Shown here in pieces: positions 30,601-43,248 of a stretch of 64,000 bases of DNA. How positions within the stretch are numbered: the first letter of the stretch is position 1; each line of letters begins with the position of its first letter. Both the position numbers and the translations under genes were made by a program. Origin of the DNA: Mauremys mutica (taxonomy: Eukaryota; Chordata; Testudines; Geoemydidae); assembly GCF_020497125.1 (NCBI RefSeq), contig NC_059072.1, positions 51,928,697 through 51,992,696 of the forward strand. Reading direction: 5' to 3'. The notes under the pieces are model-generated. The model was not told where the DNA came from, did no database searches, and saw nothing but the letters and a program-made list of their open reading frames with translations.

Positions 30601-31799
30601 TGTTGATCTAGTTGGTAGCAATTATGTGTCCGCAGTACTGTCATCAGCTAGGAGCTGTGAGGGGATGGGGCATGCTTCGTGTAGATGGATTTGTCAGAGA
30701 ATAATACTGCAGACCATGGGTGCCAGAGATGGCCCTTGGTCCCTGAGCAGAGCTGGGTGCTGTAATGGCTGGAGTCTCTTCCCTGCTGGTAGGACAGAGG
30801 CTGGGCCAAATGTGAGTGAATGGCATTGCTCCCACTTCCCCTCCCCACACTTCTGCAATCCACCCAGTGCTCCTGCTGCAGTCTCTATCAAGCCTCTACG
30901 GAGCATGTTCAAACTGTGATTTTCAGAGGTTTATAACTTGCCCAGATTTGGGTGGATTTTCACAGGAACATCAAAAGGAACAACCTGACACAAGCGAGAC
31001 ACCCTGCCAGATTTCAAGTTCCTGTTCCAAAGCACAGAGGCCTTCAAGATTATCAGTGAAATGGTTGTAAGAATCTTATAATATTGGCAAAAGAATGTAT
31101 TTTTCCCTTACCTCATTGTCAGAAACAGCTGAGCCATTTTAGCTGAAACTTTAAAAAAAAATAAAAATAAAATCAACTTGAAGCAGCAAACTGTCATGGA
31201 AAATTTGAGTCCAAACGGTTAAGTTTGGTAAAATTATAAGCAACTGAAAACAGGGTCTTATAATGGAAAGTATTGAAAAGAGTACTTTAGCTATGAAAGA
31301 AATGAAGAAATATTTAAAATTACCCTGCGTTTTATACTTCCTAATATAGAGAAGTTACAAGTTAATTATAGTCTTTCTGTGCAGCAGAAAATTCTACAGC
31401 AGTGGCATTTCAGATGACTTCTCTCATTGATGTGGAAAATAACAGTTAAAGAATACAGTGACAAATCTAGATTAATAACTTTGGTAGATAGTTTATATGC
31501 TGCTTGCTGGAACTGAAGACTAACGACTGTCAACCACATCTACATATGGACATAGTTTTGGACACAATTCAAACAAATATCCATCTGAATTGTTGGAGTC
31601 TGTTCTATTGTTCCATATAGGAGTGAAATATGTTCACTGACAGGTACTGCATTGCATCAATTTGATCTTAATGCTTCATGATACTATCATAGGGTATTTA
31701 AAGGAACTTAAGCCAAATACACCTGTCACTAATTTCCCTAAAATCCCTTCCTTCTTTTCCTACAGTTATTTCATTAGGAAAAAAACCTAAAAAGACTCA
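30601..31799. other. unassigned DNA
   Basis: No supported gene. Overlapping 60-97-codon frames on both strands at 30626-31070 come from a locally GC-richer patch. Confidence 0.35.
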
Positions 31800-31915
31800 A
31801 TACTATTTATCATTGTAAACCCTCTGAGCAAGGACTGTCTTTTCATTATATGTTTGTACAATGCCTAGCACAATGTCCCTGTCTGGAGCTTGCTACTACT
31901 AATTATAATTAATTA
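31800..31915 (+). mobile_element. L2-type LINE 3' tail
   Basis: ATTGTAAACCCTCTGAGCAA, GGACTGTCTTTTCATTATAT, then GTACAATGCCTAGCACAATG is the standard order of the L2-family 3' UTR, followed by an AT-rich tail. Confidence 0.65.
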
Positions 31916-33324
31916 TCCCCTTCCTGTTAATTCATTCTGATATGAGAAATCCCATTACAAATAAATCAGGTCTGTTTTAGGTCCTTTTATCAAATGATAA
32001 CTTTTTAAATTGGATGCAACAATCATTAGTGTTTTCCCTTTATTTTCATATGTAGCTTACATTCTCTAATTATGTGGAAGGGGTATTTTTCTAAGTAAAA
32101 CATTTAGGGTCATAGTCAGGTTGTATTCAAATTTGTGGGGAAAATGGCTAAAGATTAATGATGCAGAAGCAGTTTTCTTGTGGGCCTGTTTTCTACTTTT
32201 TTGAGGTCCCATAAATTGGGGCTTGTCCAGAATGGCAATAGGGTATGGAGCCTTTTACCTCTGGGACTATGATTAGGGCTCTCTGTGTAATGTGATTGTG
32301 TGGCTCCAAAGATTGCAGCATAATAATTGTTCTTTTTGATTTTGATGTTCAATGTGCTGTGGAATCTAAGCTTTCATTTGTTTTTAAAAATAAAGTCTCT
32401 AGTCCTGATGATTATCCAGATAGTCCCATAGTGTCTGCTGGGCTTAGTGTGGAAGGAGAAATGGATGGACAAAAAGGTAACTGATGGTACTTACCTAATT
32501 CTCAGACCTGCTGTCTTCTGGCCCTGATGCAGTTTAAACCATGCCAGCTGGTAATGGCCCCTCAAGGGCAATCTGCCAGCTAAGAACACAGTAGTGCTCC
32601 TGCCATCTCTCCTTTGCATGTTCCCTATGCAAAGGTTAGGACTGGTAATGATGTAGAAGCTTGTTAAACCATATGAGGACTTCCCTAAGGTGGGCGATTT
32701 TCAGCTTTGGAAACACAGCCTGTTTGTGGTTCCTATGCACTACTGGTTTGGGGGTCAGTGGGCCAGATATTCTGGCCCATATACCTTGAGAATATGAACT
32801 GAGTGTAAACCAATGCAATTATGTTGGCCTGAGTTTTTGGATAGCTTGAGGCAATAGCCCTGAGATCTGTGAGCTCCCTCATTCCACTTAATGGGAATTT
32901 GTGAAGTCTAATGATGTCAACATTGTTAACTATTTAAATGCTGAACATTTTAGCAGAAATATCACATTAACATGCTTCTCCATCCTCAGTGGATGTAGTG
33001 ACAGATATTGTTGGGGGATGCAGTGGGACAGTGAGATGATCTCAAAATTTATTGGAGTTGAGAATGAGAAATTCTGTTACTTTCCCTAATTTCAACCTCA
33101 CTGTTGCGCCTTCCTGAGAAGGGAAGGGAAAAAGGAGATGAAGATCACTGATCTGTGTAGCTTTCTGCCACAGGACATCAGAATGAAATTTGTTTGTGAA
33201 TTCAGAGCACAATGCAAGACTTCTGTTTACACACATTCTCTTAAGAGAATCAGTGACATAAGCCTCTTTTTACTGTAAACAATTTGCTTGATTCACTGTT
33301 GCTTCATCGTCCTCTGTGTGTTTG
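31916..33324. other. unassigned DNA
   Basis: No supported gene. A 21-bp palindromic phrase, GGGCCAGATATTCTGGCCC plus flanking bases, lies at about 32759-32779. Confidence 0.35.
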
Positions 33325-33445
33325 TTTCATCCACGTACCGTATCTTGTCATTGCCTGGTTTGTGAGCTATTTGAAACAAGGTCTGTCTTTTTATTTCATG
33401 TCTTGATTCGTGCCCGTAGGCTACTGCAGTACAAATAAATCATCA
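33325..33445 (+). mobile_element. L2-type LINE 3' tail
   Basis: GTGAGCTATTTGAAACAAGG, TCTGTCTTTTTATTTCATG and GCAGTACAAATAAATCATCA follow the L2 3' UTR order and end in a short ATC microsatellite. Confidence 0.55.
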
Positions 33446-34854
33446 TCATCCTCTCACCATTATCAAAGGTTTCAGTGTCCTTCTGATTGTGAAAAATAAA
33501 AAAAACATATTGGGTACAAATAGCCCTAACTGCCCCCTATCCATTGTCCATACCCTCCAGCTTTCCTGGACAAGTTTCTGGTATGCATTGTCAATAGAAA
33601 AATCTGCAGGACTTCCAAAATTTGGGGGAATGTAAAGGAAACTAAATTTAACCTGAAAGTAAACAGGATTAGAAATACTGCACTGTATTCTGGGTGAAGA
33701 GTGATTGGAAGAGGGCAGGGCTCAACTGCACTAGGGTTCCTGCCAAGTAATTCAGGGTCCCTGCTGAATAACTTGTATCTAATGGCCTGCATAGTACATG
33801 GGCCCTCGACAGTGGTTCAAAATTGGACAGCTCAACAGTAACCAGCTGGTCAGTGGTGTCTATGAGATGAGTTGGTTATCTCAGTTCAACTCCTAGGAGA
33901 CAAATATTGACATCACAAAACGTATCAACATCTTTGGCATAAATGCACAACCTTGGGAGGAGATAAGCAGAGAAGCCAATGATTAACAGGGCCTGGAGTG
34001 TGAACTATCTTCTTGCACCTGGCTGTGGCCCCTTCAGGACCGGGTTGAAGCATACCAGCATGCCAGTGGGGGAGCAGGAACTTTCATTTCTCCTGCCAGT
34101 GCTGTGCTTGTTCTGTAGATAAACAGTTTTGATTTCCAGTGCTGTCAATCTGTCACTTTACATCAGCAATAAAATCCAATTTTAAAAGCCCATAAGGAAA
34201 TGTACTTGCATAACATATAAAACCAAACATGGTGATGTGATATATCAGCAATAGAATTTCAAAAACTAGTACTGAAGATAAGCACTCATAATGAAGAAGT
34301 TTAACGTTGGATTTTTTAAAATAATGTAATGTATATCAGGGGATTTGCCATTTTGAAAAGTTGTAGTTGCCCTTTTTATTTCAATGAATGCTCTTTTAAC
34401 ATTGAGCATTGATTTCTTACCCTGGAACAAATATTTAGCATTTAAAGAAAGCTTCTAATTTTGTTAAAAAAAATCTGCATCATATTATTACTTTAATTCA
34501 TGATAATAATCCAGACAGACTCTGACTATTAGATCAGTTTTAGCAGCAGTGTTTCCCAAAAGCCAATCTTAATTTTTGAGTCATTTGTTCTAGTACATGA
34601 ATCTCCAATAGTATATCAGAATCCTTAGTCTTTATGCTTTATGCATTATGCTTTTCCTGCATATTCAGTTTTTTTTCCTCCAGAACCAACAGTAAGATTC
34701 AAGAGGACCACTTTATGTATCTTGTTCTCCATAACATTTATGATTTTCTTTCAGGGATGTGCACTTTCAACAGCTGGTTGTGGTTTGTTCCCACCCCCTC
34801 CCTTGGCTACTCACGAAATGCTGACGAAATATGGTGGGCTCTGCAGAAAGCCTG
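33446..34854. other. unassigned DNA
   Basis: No supported gene or known repeat. Confidence 0.35.
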
Positions 34855-35705
34855 GATTCCATAGGTTCCAAGACCAGAAGGGACCATTGTGATAATCTAA
34901 TCTGGCATCCTGCATAACACAGGTCATAGAACTGCCTCAAAATAATTCTTAGAGCATATCTTGTAGAAGAACACCCACTCTTGATTTAAAAATGGTCAAT
35001 GATGGAGAATTTGTCATGACTCTTGGTAAGCTGTTCCAAAGGTTAATTTCTCTGTTAAAAATGTACACTTTATTTCCAGTCTGACTTTGTCTAGCTTCAA
35101 CTTCCAGCCATTGGCTCATGTTATATCTTTGTCTGCTAAATTGAAGAGTCCATTATTAAATATTTGTTCACCACATAGGTACTTACAGACTGTAATCAAG
35201 TCACCCCCTAACCACCTCTTTGCTAAGCTAAATAAATGAAGCTCTTTGAGTCTATAAGACATGTTTTCTAATGCTTTAATCATTCTCATGGTTCCTCTCT
35301 GAACCTTCTCAAATTTAACAACATCATCCTTGAATTGTGGGCACCAGATCTGGATACAATATTCCAGCAGCAGTCACACAGTGCCAAATACAGAAGTAAA
35401 ATAGCCTCTCTACTACTACTCAAGATTCCCCTGTTTTGGCCACAGGATTGAACTGGAAGCTCATGCTCAGCTGATTATCCACATGACCCCATAATCTTTT
35501 CACAGTCACTGCTTCCCAGGATAGAGTCCCCCATCCTATTAGTATGACCTAAGTTCTTTGTTCCTAAATGTATACATTTACCTTTAGCCATCTTAAAATG
35601 TATAATCTTTGCTTGATCCTCGCTTATGAAGCAATCCAAATTGCTCTGTATTAGAGCTCTTCATTATTTACCTATTTGTAGGATCACTGCATATGATACC
35701 CCAAA
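34855..35705 (-). mobile_element. old CR1 LINE copy H
   Basis: The plus strand reads CATAGGTTCCAAGACCAGAA, GGGACCATTGTGATAATCTA, then the antisense of the CR1 C-terminus: TCTGAACCTTCTCAAATTTA, the 'GTGGGCACCAGATCTGGATA' block, and the 'GAAGCAATCCAAATTGCTCT' block. Heavily mutated, with no open RT frame, and truncated near 35705. Confidence 0.8.
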
Positions 35706-36032
35706 TTGATCTGCTCTTCAGTTTTCACTGATTTTCTTTTTGTAGATCTGTATGTGGGTGGGATTCCCAGATCTACACTTCTGCCAAACATAATCAATGT
35801 TTATCCATATGCCCAGATATAGGGCTCTTCTTAGTCATTCTTGTGCCTACCGTATGGCTTGCTCTGGCTTCAGTTCCAAATGGGATTTCCTTACATTTCT
35901 TTTACACACATAACATAACACAGTGACTTTGATTGGCGATATATAGGAATAAATCATCTTTCACTGAAACTGTGGGTTCTGTCTTATCATTCAATTTATG
36001 TATGACTAAGAATGTATATGTTGCTCCCAGTT
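35706..36032. other. unassigned DNA
   Basis: May include a few more bases of the old CR1; otherwise nothing recognisable. Confidence 0.3.
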
Positions 36033-36040
36033 TTTGTACC

Positions 36041-36872
36041 TAGGGTTGCCAACTTTCATATTGCACAAAACCAAACACCCTAGCCCCATCCTTTCCCTAA
36101 GGCCCCGCCCCTGCTCACTACATCCCCCCCTCCCTCAGTGGCTTGCTCTTCCCATCCTCATTCACTTTCATTGGGTTGAGACAGTGGGTTGGGATGTGGG
36201 AGGGGGTGAGAGCTCTAACTGGGGCTGCAGGCTCTGGGGTGGGGCCAGAAATCAGGGGTTCAGGGTGTGGGAGGGGGCTCTGGGCTGGGGCAGGGGGTTG
36301 GGGAGTGGGGCGGTGAGGGCTCTGGCTGGGGGTGCAGGCTCTGGGGTGGGGCCAGGGATGAGGGGCTTGGGGTGCAGGAAGGCGGTTTGGGGAGGGCTCA
36401 GAGCTGGGGCAGGGGGTTGGGGCACGGGCTTACCTTGGGCGGCTCCCAGTCAGCAGTGCAGCAAGTCTAAGGCAGGCTTCCTGCCTGTCCTGACTCCGCG
36501 CTGTGCCCTGGAAGCGGCCAGCAGGTCCGGCTCCTAGGTGGGGGGGCCAGGAGGCTCTGCGCGCTGCTCTTGCCCGCAGGCACTGCCTGCCCCCCAGTTC
36601 CCATTGGCCACGGTTCCCGGCCAATGGGAATGCGGAGCTGGTGCTCAGGATGGAGGCAGTGTCAGGAGCCCCATGGCCTCCCCATCTCGGAGCTGAACCT
36701 GCTGGCTGCTTCCTGGGTGCAGCGTGGTGCCAGGACAAGTAGGGACTAGCCTGCCTTAGACCCGCAGCACCCCTAACCAGACTTTTAACGGCCCGGCCTG
36801 TGCTGCCAGGAGCTGCCAGGGTCCCTTTTCGACTGAGCGTTCTGGTTGAAAACCAGACTCCTGGCAATCCTA
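36041..36872. mobile_element. hAT non-autonomous element, 832 bp
   Basis: Ends TAGGGTTGCCAACTTTC and, inverted, TAGGATTGCCAGGAGTC, flanked by TTTGTACC (36033-36040) and CTTGTACC (36873-36880), an 8-bp duplication with one mismatch. The interior has a G-rich minisatellite-like block at about 36185-36425 built on a GGCTCTGGGGTGGGGCCAG-like unit, which yields long but meaningless Gly-rich frames. Confidence 0.85.
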
Positions 36873-36880
36873 CTTGTACC

Positions 36881-38563
36881 CTAAACATGGTTGTTACAGT
36901 TACAAAATACATATAGTCCAAAAGTAAACAATGTATCATGCTTGACTATTTATTGCAGTATTTTACTGAAGGGATTGCAATATTTTTGGTTCTTCTCTTA
37001 GTGAAAGGAAGTATTGGAAGTGTGCCTTGTATTTTGTATGAATACTCTCTTGTGGTCGCTCAATCTTTATACAGCTTGCAACCAGGAAGCCTGGTGATAG
37101 AGAGTGAGGGAGATAGAAAAAAACACAAACAAATAAATCTGTCCTCATAAGAGGGCCAGTGTTTGCTATCTTATCTACCATGAGGCTGTACAACAAACAG
37201 TGTTATATTCTCTGTGTTGTTCCCTATCTGGGATATTTTGCTCCTTCTGTTCTATCCCACATCTCTCTCTCAGAATAACTGTTCATATATGTTAGCTCCA
37301 GATCCTCTTCCCTCCCCATTTTTTTTTCTTCTGCCCTCTTTTGTGGTCTCTTTTGTACATGCAGCACATCCTGGATCTTCCACCTTGTAGGGAATAAGAA
37401 CTCTGTCCTCTGTGCAAGGCCCACTGTGGCCCCTTACAGTTGCTGTCAAGCATGTCTTCCTCTAGTATGGCTCGTTAGCTGCATGTCTCTATGCATCAGC
37501 ATATTCTCTATTCATAGGCACCAGCACCAGAGAGAGCTGCACTTTGCAGAGGCCTGGGAAAGTAGAGCTGGTTGGCATTTGTACTCCTAAGCTAGAAACT
37601 GAACCCATAGTTTAGGGGAGCCATTTGCATGAAGACTTGTGGACAGTTTAATTGAATTGCTCTTAGTAAGAATATATTTAAGTCATGCATGTTTCATCTT
37701 TACCCATGTTTACTAAATAGGGCTGTGAAAAACTTTTATAACAAAACCTGAAATCAGGCAAAGCTCAGCTTTGTTACTAAAACAAACCTTTCAAATATGT
37801 TTGTGTTAAATCTCTCACTAAGAGGTGCTGGGATGTCCCACAACAGACCCTATCTTCCCACTTATCTGTGTTGTAAATTCTGGTAGGGCCCAGTGGACTG
37901 AAACTCATCTTCCCACTGAAGATACCTTTCCCCCTTTCTCTCTTCTGAACTTTCAGGTGGTGGCAGCAGGCCTGATCCCATCTCATGTCTTCTTGGGGAA
38001 GTTAAAGCAGGCCATGCTCACCTACTTTATCTGATATCTTATATGGAGTGTGAGCATCTGGTCTGCCTCCTCCCACTTTCTGTGTAAATGTAAGTTGACC
38101 ATAGTTTCAAAATCCAAAACTGGGACACTTTTGTGGAGACATGTTTTAGGGTTGCAAATTAGTCATACAAAAGACAAAGGTATATTTCACCCTTCATATG
38201 TGCTGGGGTCACTACCACCATCTTTTGACTCAACTCAATACAGGTATATTTCTCAGAATGGAAGATTTTTTCTAGTAACTTCGTGGTCTGAATTAGTCTA
38301 TCTTTAATTGTCATTAACATTCTCTTTGAGCAAAAGAACAGTGTAGTTACCATCTAAACTCATTTAGGTTTTCTCTTCCATCTAAATACTTTTCATCATA
38401 TTAGATGCTGTTTTCACTGAACTGTTTGATCCCCACAACCTATCAGCACAGGGCAAATTGTGTTTACTATAGCAATATGTCTTAAACAACGTTTTGTAAT
38501 TATAAAAAACAAATAGATGTTTTGATTAATGAAATGAAAAACCAGGACATTTCAGGTGTCCCA
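36881..38563. other. unassigned DNA
   Basis: No supported gene or known repeat. The frames of 60-85 codons lack motifs. Confidence 0.35.
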
Positions 38564-38625
38564 CAAGAAATTAAGTGGATACTATGGCATCATATGTTAA
38601 ACAAGAAATTAAGTGGATACTATGG
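38564..38625 (+). repeat. 24-bp direct repeat at the CR1-E 5' junction
   Basis: The same 24 bp occurs at 38564-38587 and 38602-38625, separated by 14 bp. The region 38578-38613 also matches the sequence just beyond the CR1 3' end (40527-40560) with a few differences. The target-site duplication therefore seems to be ~30 bp or more, and part of it was copied again at the 5' junction. Confidence 0.85.
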
Positions 38626-40526
38626 AATAGTGATAGAGGGACCGATGGGAATGAAGATATGGGGGTAGACATTACGGTATCTGAGGTGGAGGCCAAACTT
38701 GAACAGCTTAACGGAAGTAAATCGGGGGGCCCGGATAATCTTCATCCTAGAATATTAAGGGAATTGGCGAGTGATATTGCTAGCCCGTTAGCGATGATTT
38801 TTAATAAATTTCTAAATTCGGGGATTGTACCGTTGGACTGGAGATTAGCTAATGTAGTTCCTATATTCAAGAAGGGGAAAAAAGTGACCCGGGTAACTAC
38901 AGGCCTGTTAGTTTAACATCTGTAGTATGCAAAGTAATGGAAAAAATTTTGAAAGAGAGAGTGGTTAAGGAGCAGGAGGCCGATGACAACTGGGATAGAT
39001 TACAGCATGGATTTACGAAAGGTAGATCGTGCCAAACCAATCTGATCTCCTTCTTTGAGAAAGTAACAGATTTTTTAGACAAGGGAAATGCGGTGGATCT
39101 AATATATCTGGATTTCAGTAAGGCGTTTGATACGGTACCGCATGAGGAATTATTGGTTAAATTGGAAAAGATGGGGATCGAAATGAAAATCCAGAGGTGG
39201 ATAAGGAGTTGGTTAAAGGGGAGACTGCAGAGGGTAGTACTGAAAGGGGAACTGTCGGGTTGGAGGGGGTTACCAGTGGAGTTCCTCAAGGTTCGGTTTT
39301 GGGTCCTATTTTATTCAATCTATTTATTGCTGACCTGGGAACCAAGAGTAGGAGTGGGCTGATAAAGTTTGCGGACGACACCAAGTTGGGAGGTATTGCC
39401 AATTCGGAGAAGGATCGGGATATCCTCCAGGGAGATTTGGATGACCTTGTAAACTGGAGTATTAGTAACAGGATGAAATTCAATAGTGAGAAGTGTAAGG
39501 TTATGCATTTAGGGATGACTAACAAGAATTTTAGTTATAAGCTAGGGACGCACCAGTTGGAAGTAACGGAGGAGGAGAAGGACCTGGGAGTCCTGGTTGA
39601 TCGTAGGATGACTATGAGTAGGCAATGTGATGTGGCCGTTAAAAAAGCTAATGCGGTCTTGGGTTGCATTAGGCGGGGTATTTCTAGTAGGGATAAGGAA
39701 GTGCTAGTCCCGTTATATAAGGCGTTGGTGAGACCTCATTTGGAGTATTGTGTGCAGTTTTGGTCTCCCATGTTTAAGAAGGATGAGTTAAAACTGGAAC
39801 GGGTACAAAGAAGGGCCACTAGAATGATCCGAGGAATGGAAGGCCTGTCGTATGACAGGAGACTTGAGGAGCTCGGTTTGTTTTCCTTAACCAAAAGAAG
39901 GATAAGGGGAGATATAATTGCACTCTTTAAATATATCAGAGGGATAAATACCAGGGAAGGAGAGGAATTATTTCAGCTCAGTGCTAATGTAGACACGAGG
40001 ACAAACGGATATAAATTGTCAGTCAGGAAATTTAGGCTTGAAATTAGACGAAGGTTTCTAACCATCAGGGGAGTGCAATACTGGAACAGCCTACCGAGGG
40101 AAACAGTAGGGGCGAAGGACCTCCATGACTTTAAGATCAAGCTAGATAAGTTTATGGAGGAGATGGTATAATAGGATAACGGGCTTAGTCAATAGGTCAA
40201 TTAAGTGCCAAACTGGTACTTAATTGGGTCAAATTGGGTCAATGATATGATATTCTTAACCTCTTTCAGAGGGTATGGCTGGAGAGTCTTGCCCGCATGC
40301 TCGGGGTTCAGCTGACCGCCATATTTGGGGTCGGGAAGGAATTTTCCTCCAGGGCAGATTGGCAGTGTCCCTGGAGGTTTTTCGCCTTCCTCCGAAGCAT
40401 GGGGCAGGGGTCGCTTGCTAAAAGAGTGGGTAGATCGGCTAATGTGGCCTGCATCTTGCAGGAGGTCAGACTAGATGATCATAATGGTCCCTTCTGATCT
40501 TGAATTCTATGATTCTATGATTCTAT
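38626..40526 (+). mobile_element. CR1 LINE copy E, best preserved in the window
   Basis: Plus-strand CR1, 5'-truncated, covering the end of the linker, the whole RT, the C-terminus and a ~350-bp 3' UTR. It ends in the typical TTCTATGATTCTATGA repeats at 40512-40526. Of the CR1 copies here it has the longest open coding stretch and clear 3' terminal repeats, so it is probably the youngest. Confidence 0.95.
38632..40171 (+). pseudogene. CR1 ORF2 reverse transcriptase pseudogene (copy E)
   Basis: Three frame segments follow one another. 38632-38888: VSEVEAKLEQLNGSKSGGPD, HPRILRELASDIASPL, WRLANVVPIFKKGKK. 38889-39260: MEKILKERVVKEQEAD, GFTKGRSCQTNLISFFEKV, DLIYLDFSKAFDTVPHEEL. 39263-40171: [30 protein letters not shown] with the catalytic Asp pair, [90 protein letters not shown]. 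Two indels separate them: one in the A run at about 38878-38884, one in the G run near 39263. All RT motifs are otherwise present. The endonuclease is lost by truncation, so the copy is inactive. Confidence 0.95.
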
Positions 40527-40560
40527 GATACTATGGCATCATATGATAAACAGGAATTAG

Positions 40561-42983
40561 TCACTTTACATAAATAGGACCTGTTGAAATTTAGAATAGG
40601 GACTGTTAGTAAAGTAGCAAAGTCAAAGGAAAGGAGAGAGTGCTAGAAGGCTCCCTAGCAGCTGGAGGTAGGTGACAACGGGGAGAGAAGCTGACAGTGA
40701 CAGGGAAACCTTTCAACCAAGATGTGGAGTGAGAGAAGCTGGTGTTTGAACCTACAGGGAAAGGTTTATTAATATGTATTACCTTTTAATTTGCTAGTCC
40801 TGCTGCTGCTTTTGCCACTGGTAGACCTAGTAAGAGCCTGCTGCTACCGTTTCCCAATAGGGCCTTGAAAGCACGTTCTCCTGTTAGGCAGAACCCTCCA
40901 AGAAAAAAAAAAGTCAGAGCAGAGTAACTGGTAACGAGCAAAAGATGCTGAGCAGTTCCACTAAGTCAGATGGGGAGCCTCCAGGGGAAGGGTGATGAAT
41001 CAGTGCATAATGTCATTTGGGAGAACAGGGGTGGGGGAGAGAGGAGGAGGGAAGTTAGCAGCCACCAAGAGGGCAGAGACAAACCACAAAGACTCTGTAA
41101 AAAAAGTGGATACTGCTGCATTATTCTGCAGATCTTCTAGCCCCTAAGTGTAACCCTTTACATGGTTCTAAAATTTCAACTTAAGCTTTCCTTCTTGTGC
41201 ATACAAATTATAATGACATGATCTCATGTTGAATGATAATATAGCTTGCACCTACCATTCTAGTCTGTATGATTACCAATGTATTTGAAGCCCCCCTTGC
41301 AAAGGTGCATAGGTTATTGAGGCCTGTGATCTATATCTTAAAGGAGACATGGAGAAAGTTGACATCTAGTTTGTGTTTTGAGGATATTGGGAGAGGAAAT
41401 GGGATAAAGCAAGGAGTCAGGTACCAGTGTGGACCATATGTGGAGGGTAATATGTTGTCTATACCCCGTGACTAGTGGGGAGGGCTGATCTCTAGCTTAT
41501 AATTAATAAGAGTGTTCACAATTTTTCTGAAATGGTGGGGATCTGTGGCACTTATGTGAAAATTAGTCGGAGGATCTGGGGAGAGTTAAACTTGGTGCTG
41601 GAACCTTAACTGAATGTTTCCAGATTTTCTGCCACTTAAATTTTATGAATTACCAGCACATCATTCTGTTATCCTATTTTCTTTCAAATTATTTGTTTTT
41701 CAACCTTAATTTCAAATTTCCTGACTTTCAAATAGCTGTGTTTGTATGTGTTTTCAGCAGTCCTATAATCTTATTTTAAAATTAATATAATGAGTTAAGT
41801 TTATAAATAGCTATCTAAATATATATTTTACTGGGCATTTCTTTATTTAAAAAAATCAAAGCCTAAATCTTTTAAAGTGTATTTTCCTCTTCCTTCTTAA
41901 AATCACTTTAAGTATTAATTTTAGAAGGAGTTCTTGTAGAAATGGATGAAGAAAACGCTTATTGCACTTTATACTCCTACATGGGCCAGCTAACCATTTA
42001 CCATTTAATGACTTCACCAGTCATTTCTTTCTCTGTGACCTTAGTTTTAGTATCAAAAGACGAAAGACTCAGTTTATGCTAATATGGGCTTAAAAGTGAC
42101 TGACTTTAGATACATATTTTATGTATAGAACTCTGCCTCTCTTTTAATTATCAAATACTTGCTTCCATTCCTAATTATGAAGATTATTTTATTGTAAAAC
42201 TGTCACTGTATTGCAGCGTTTTTAGCAGATTTGTTCTTGAGATTTATGTGAACAGATGGTAAGGTGAACATCACAGCAGCACCTAAAATATGAACCATGG
42301 CTTGAAGGTCTTATTCAGGAAAAGGACAAAACTAGTGCTGTATAACTCTGACAGAAAATGCAATGGTATGTAGATTTTGGAACTTCATTAATAAAAGAAA
42401 AAAATCTTGTTTTGAACAGCTGTTTGAAGTCAAATGACTGCAGTGGAAACTAGCTTAATTTACATAATGATTTCATAGGCTAAAATATTAGCTATCATCT
42501 CATTGATTGAATTGTCTATTCATTAATGCAAAACATTTATGCAGTTCTTACAAATGTCTGGCATAATCCTTGCACAGAAAGACAGACTGAGGAAATTGAG
42601 TGTGAAAGTAAAACATTTATATTTGATATATCTATGGTGTTGGATTAGTTGAATATCAATTTTGGAAATATTCATATCCTCTTGGTACTAAGCATGTTTG
42701 CTGTTTTAAAGAGAACATTAAGTAGTCTTCTTTGTAAATTGATGATTACAAAAAACAATGTTAGAAAATAAAAATCCTTCTTGTAATTTTATGCTAATCC
42801 CAATTCCAAATTAATACATTCTCTGAACTAGTCCTCTCAGTCCTCTCGGTCACCTTGAATGGGGATTGTTCTGAAGAATTTATACTGTAAGGCCTGGATC
42901 GTGCATTAAGAACCAGTAGTATGGATGGGGTCTACACATTTGCAGCTGTGAAAATTGCATCACAAAATCTGGTCTCCCCTGTG
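40561..42983. other. unassigned AT-rich DNA
   Basis: No supported gene. The frames here are at most 68 codons and have no motifs. A CCTGTGAAATCTGGTCTC-like phrase at 42978-42999 may belong to the hAT remnant that follows. Confidence 0.35.
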
Positions 42984-43123
42984 AAATCTGGTCTCTGACC
43001 ACCCAGTTCTGAAGGCCGAGTGGAGAGCAGCAGCTGCTGGCTGGGCACCCAGGTGCCAAAGGTGGCAATACAATAAGCTTGCAACCCTCTTTTGGGTCTG
43101 GGTCCCCAGTTTGAGAAACACTG
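42984..43123 (+). mobile_element. hAT-type element, right-end fragment
   Basis: Ends GGGTCCCCAGTTTGAGAAACACTG, the same terminus family as 59246-59521 (CAGTTTGAGAAACACTG-like). No left end was found, so the limit at 42984 is approximate. Confidence 0.45.
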
Positions 43124-43248
43124 TGGAGAAATCACACATTTTTCATGGGTTACTCACACAATAAATGGGAAATGTCGTGGATGTAAACATCCACAAAATT
43201 TCCCATTTATGTCATGAACAACCCACGAAAAATCTGTGATTTCTCCAC
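43123..43248. repeat. near-perfect palindrome with 62-bp arms
   Basis: Arms at 43123-43184 and 43187-43248 are inverted copies around a 2-bp centre. The outer part (GTGGAGAAATCACA) and the centre (GTGGATGT/ACATCCAC) are perfect, with scattered mismatches between. It may be a foldback MITE of 126 bp. The last bases of the preceding hAT terminus overlap its first base. Confidence 0.85.

Noticed and set aside
36034..36939. 167- and 169-codon ORFs
   Set aside because: They lie inside a hAT element with a G-rich minisatellite-like interior; Gly/Trp-rich repeats result from its composition.
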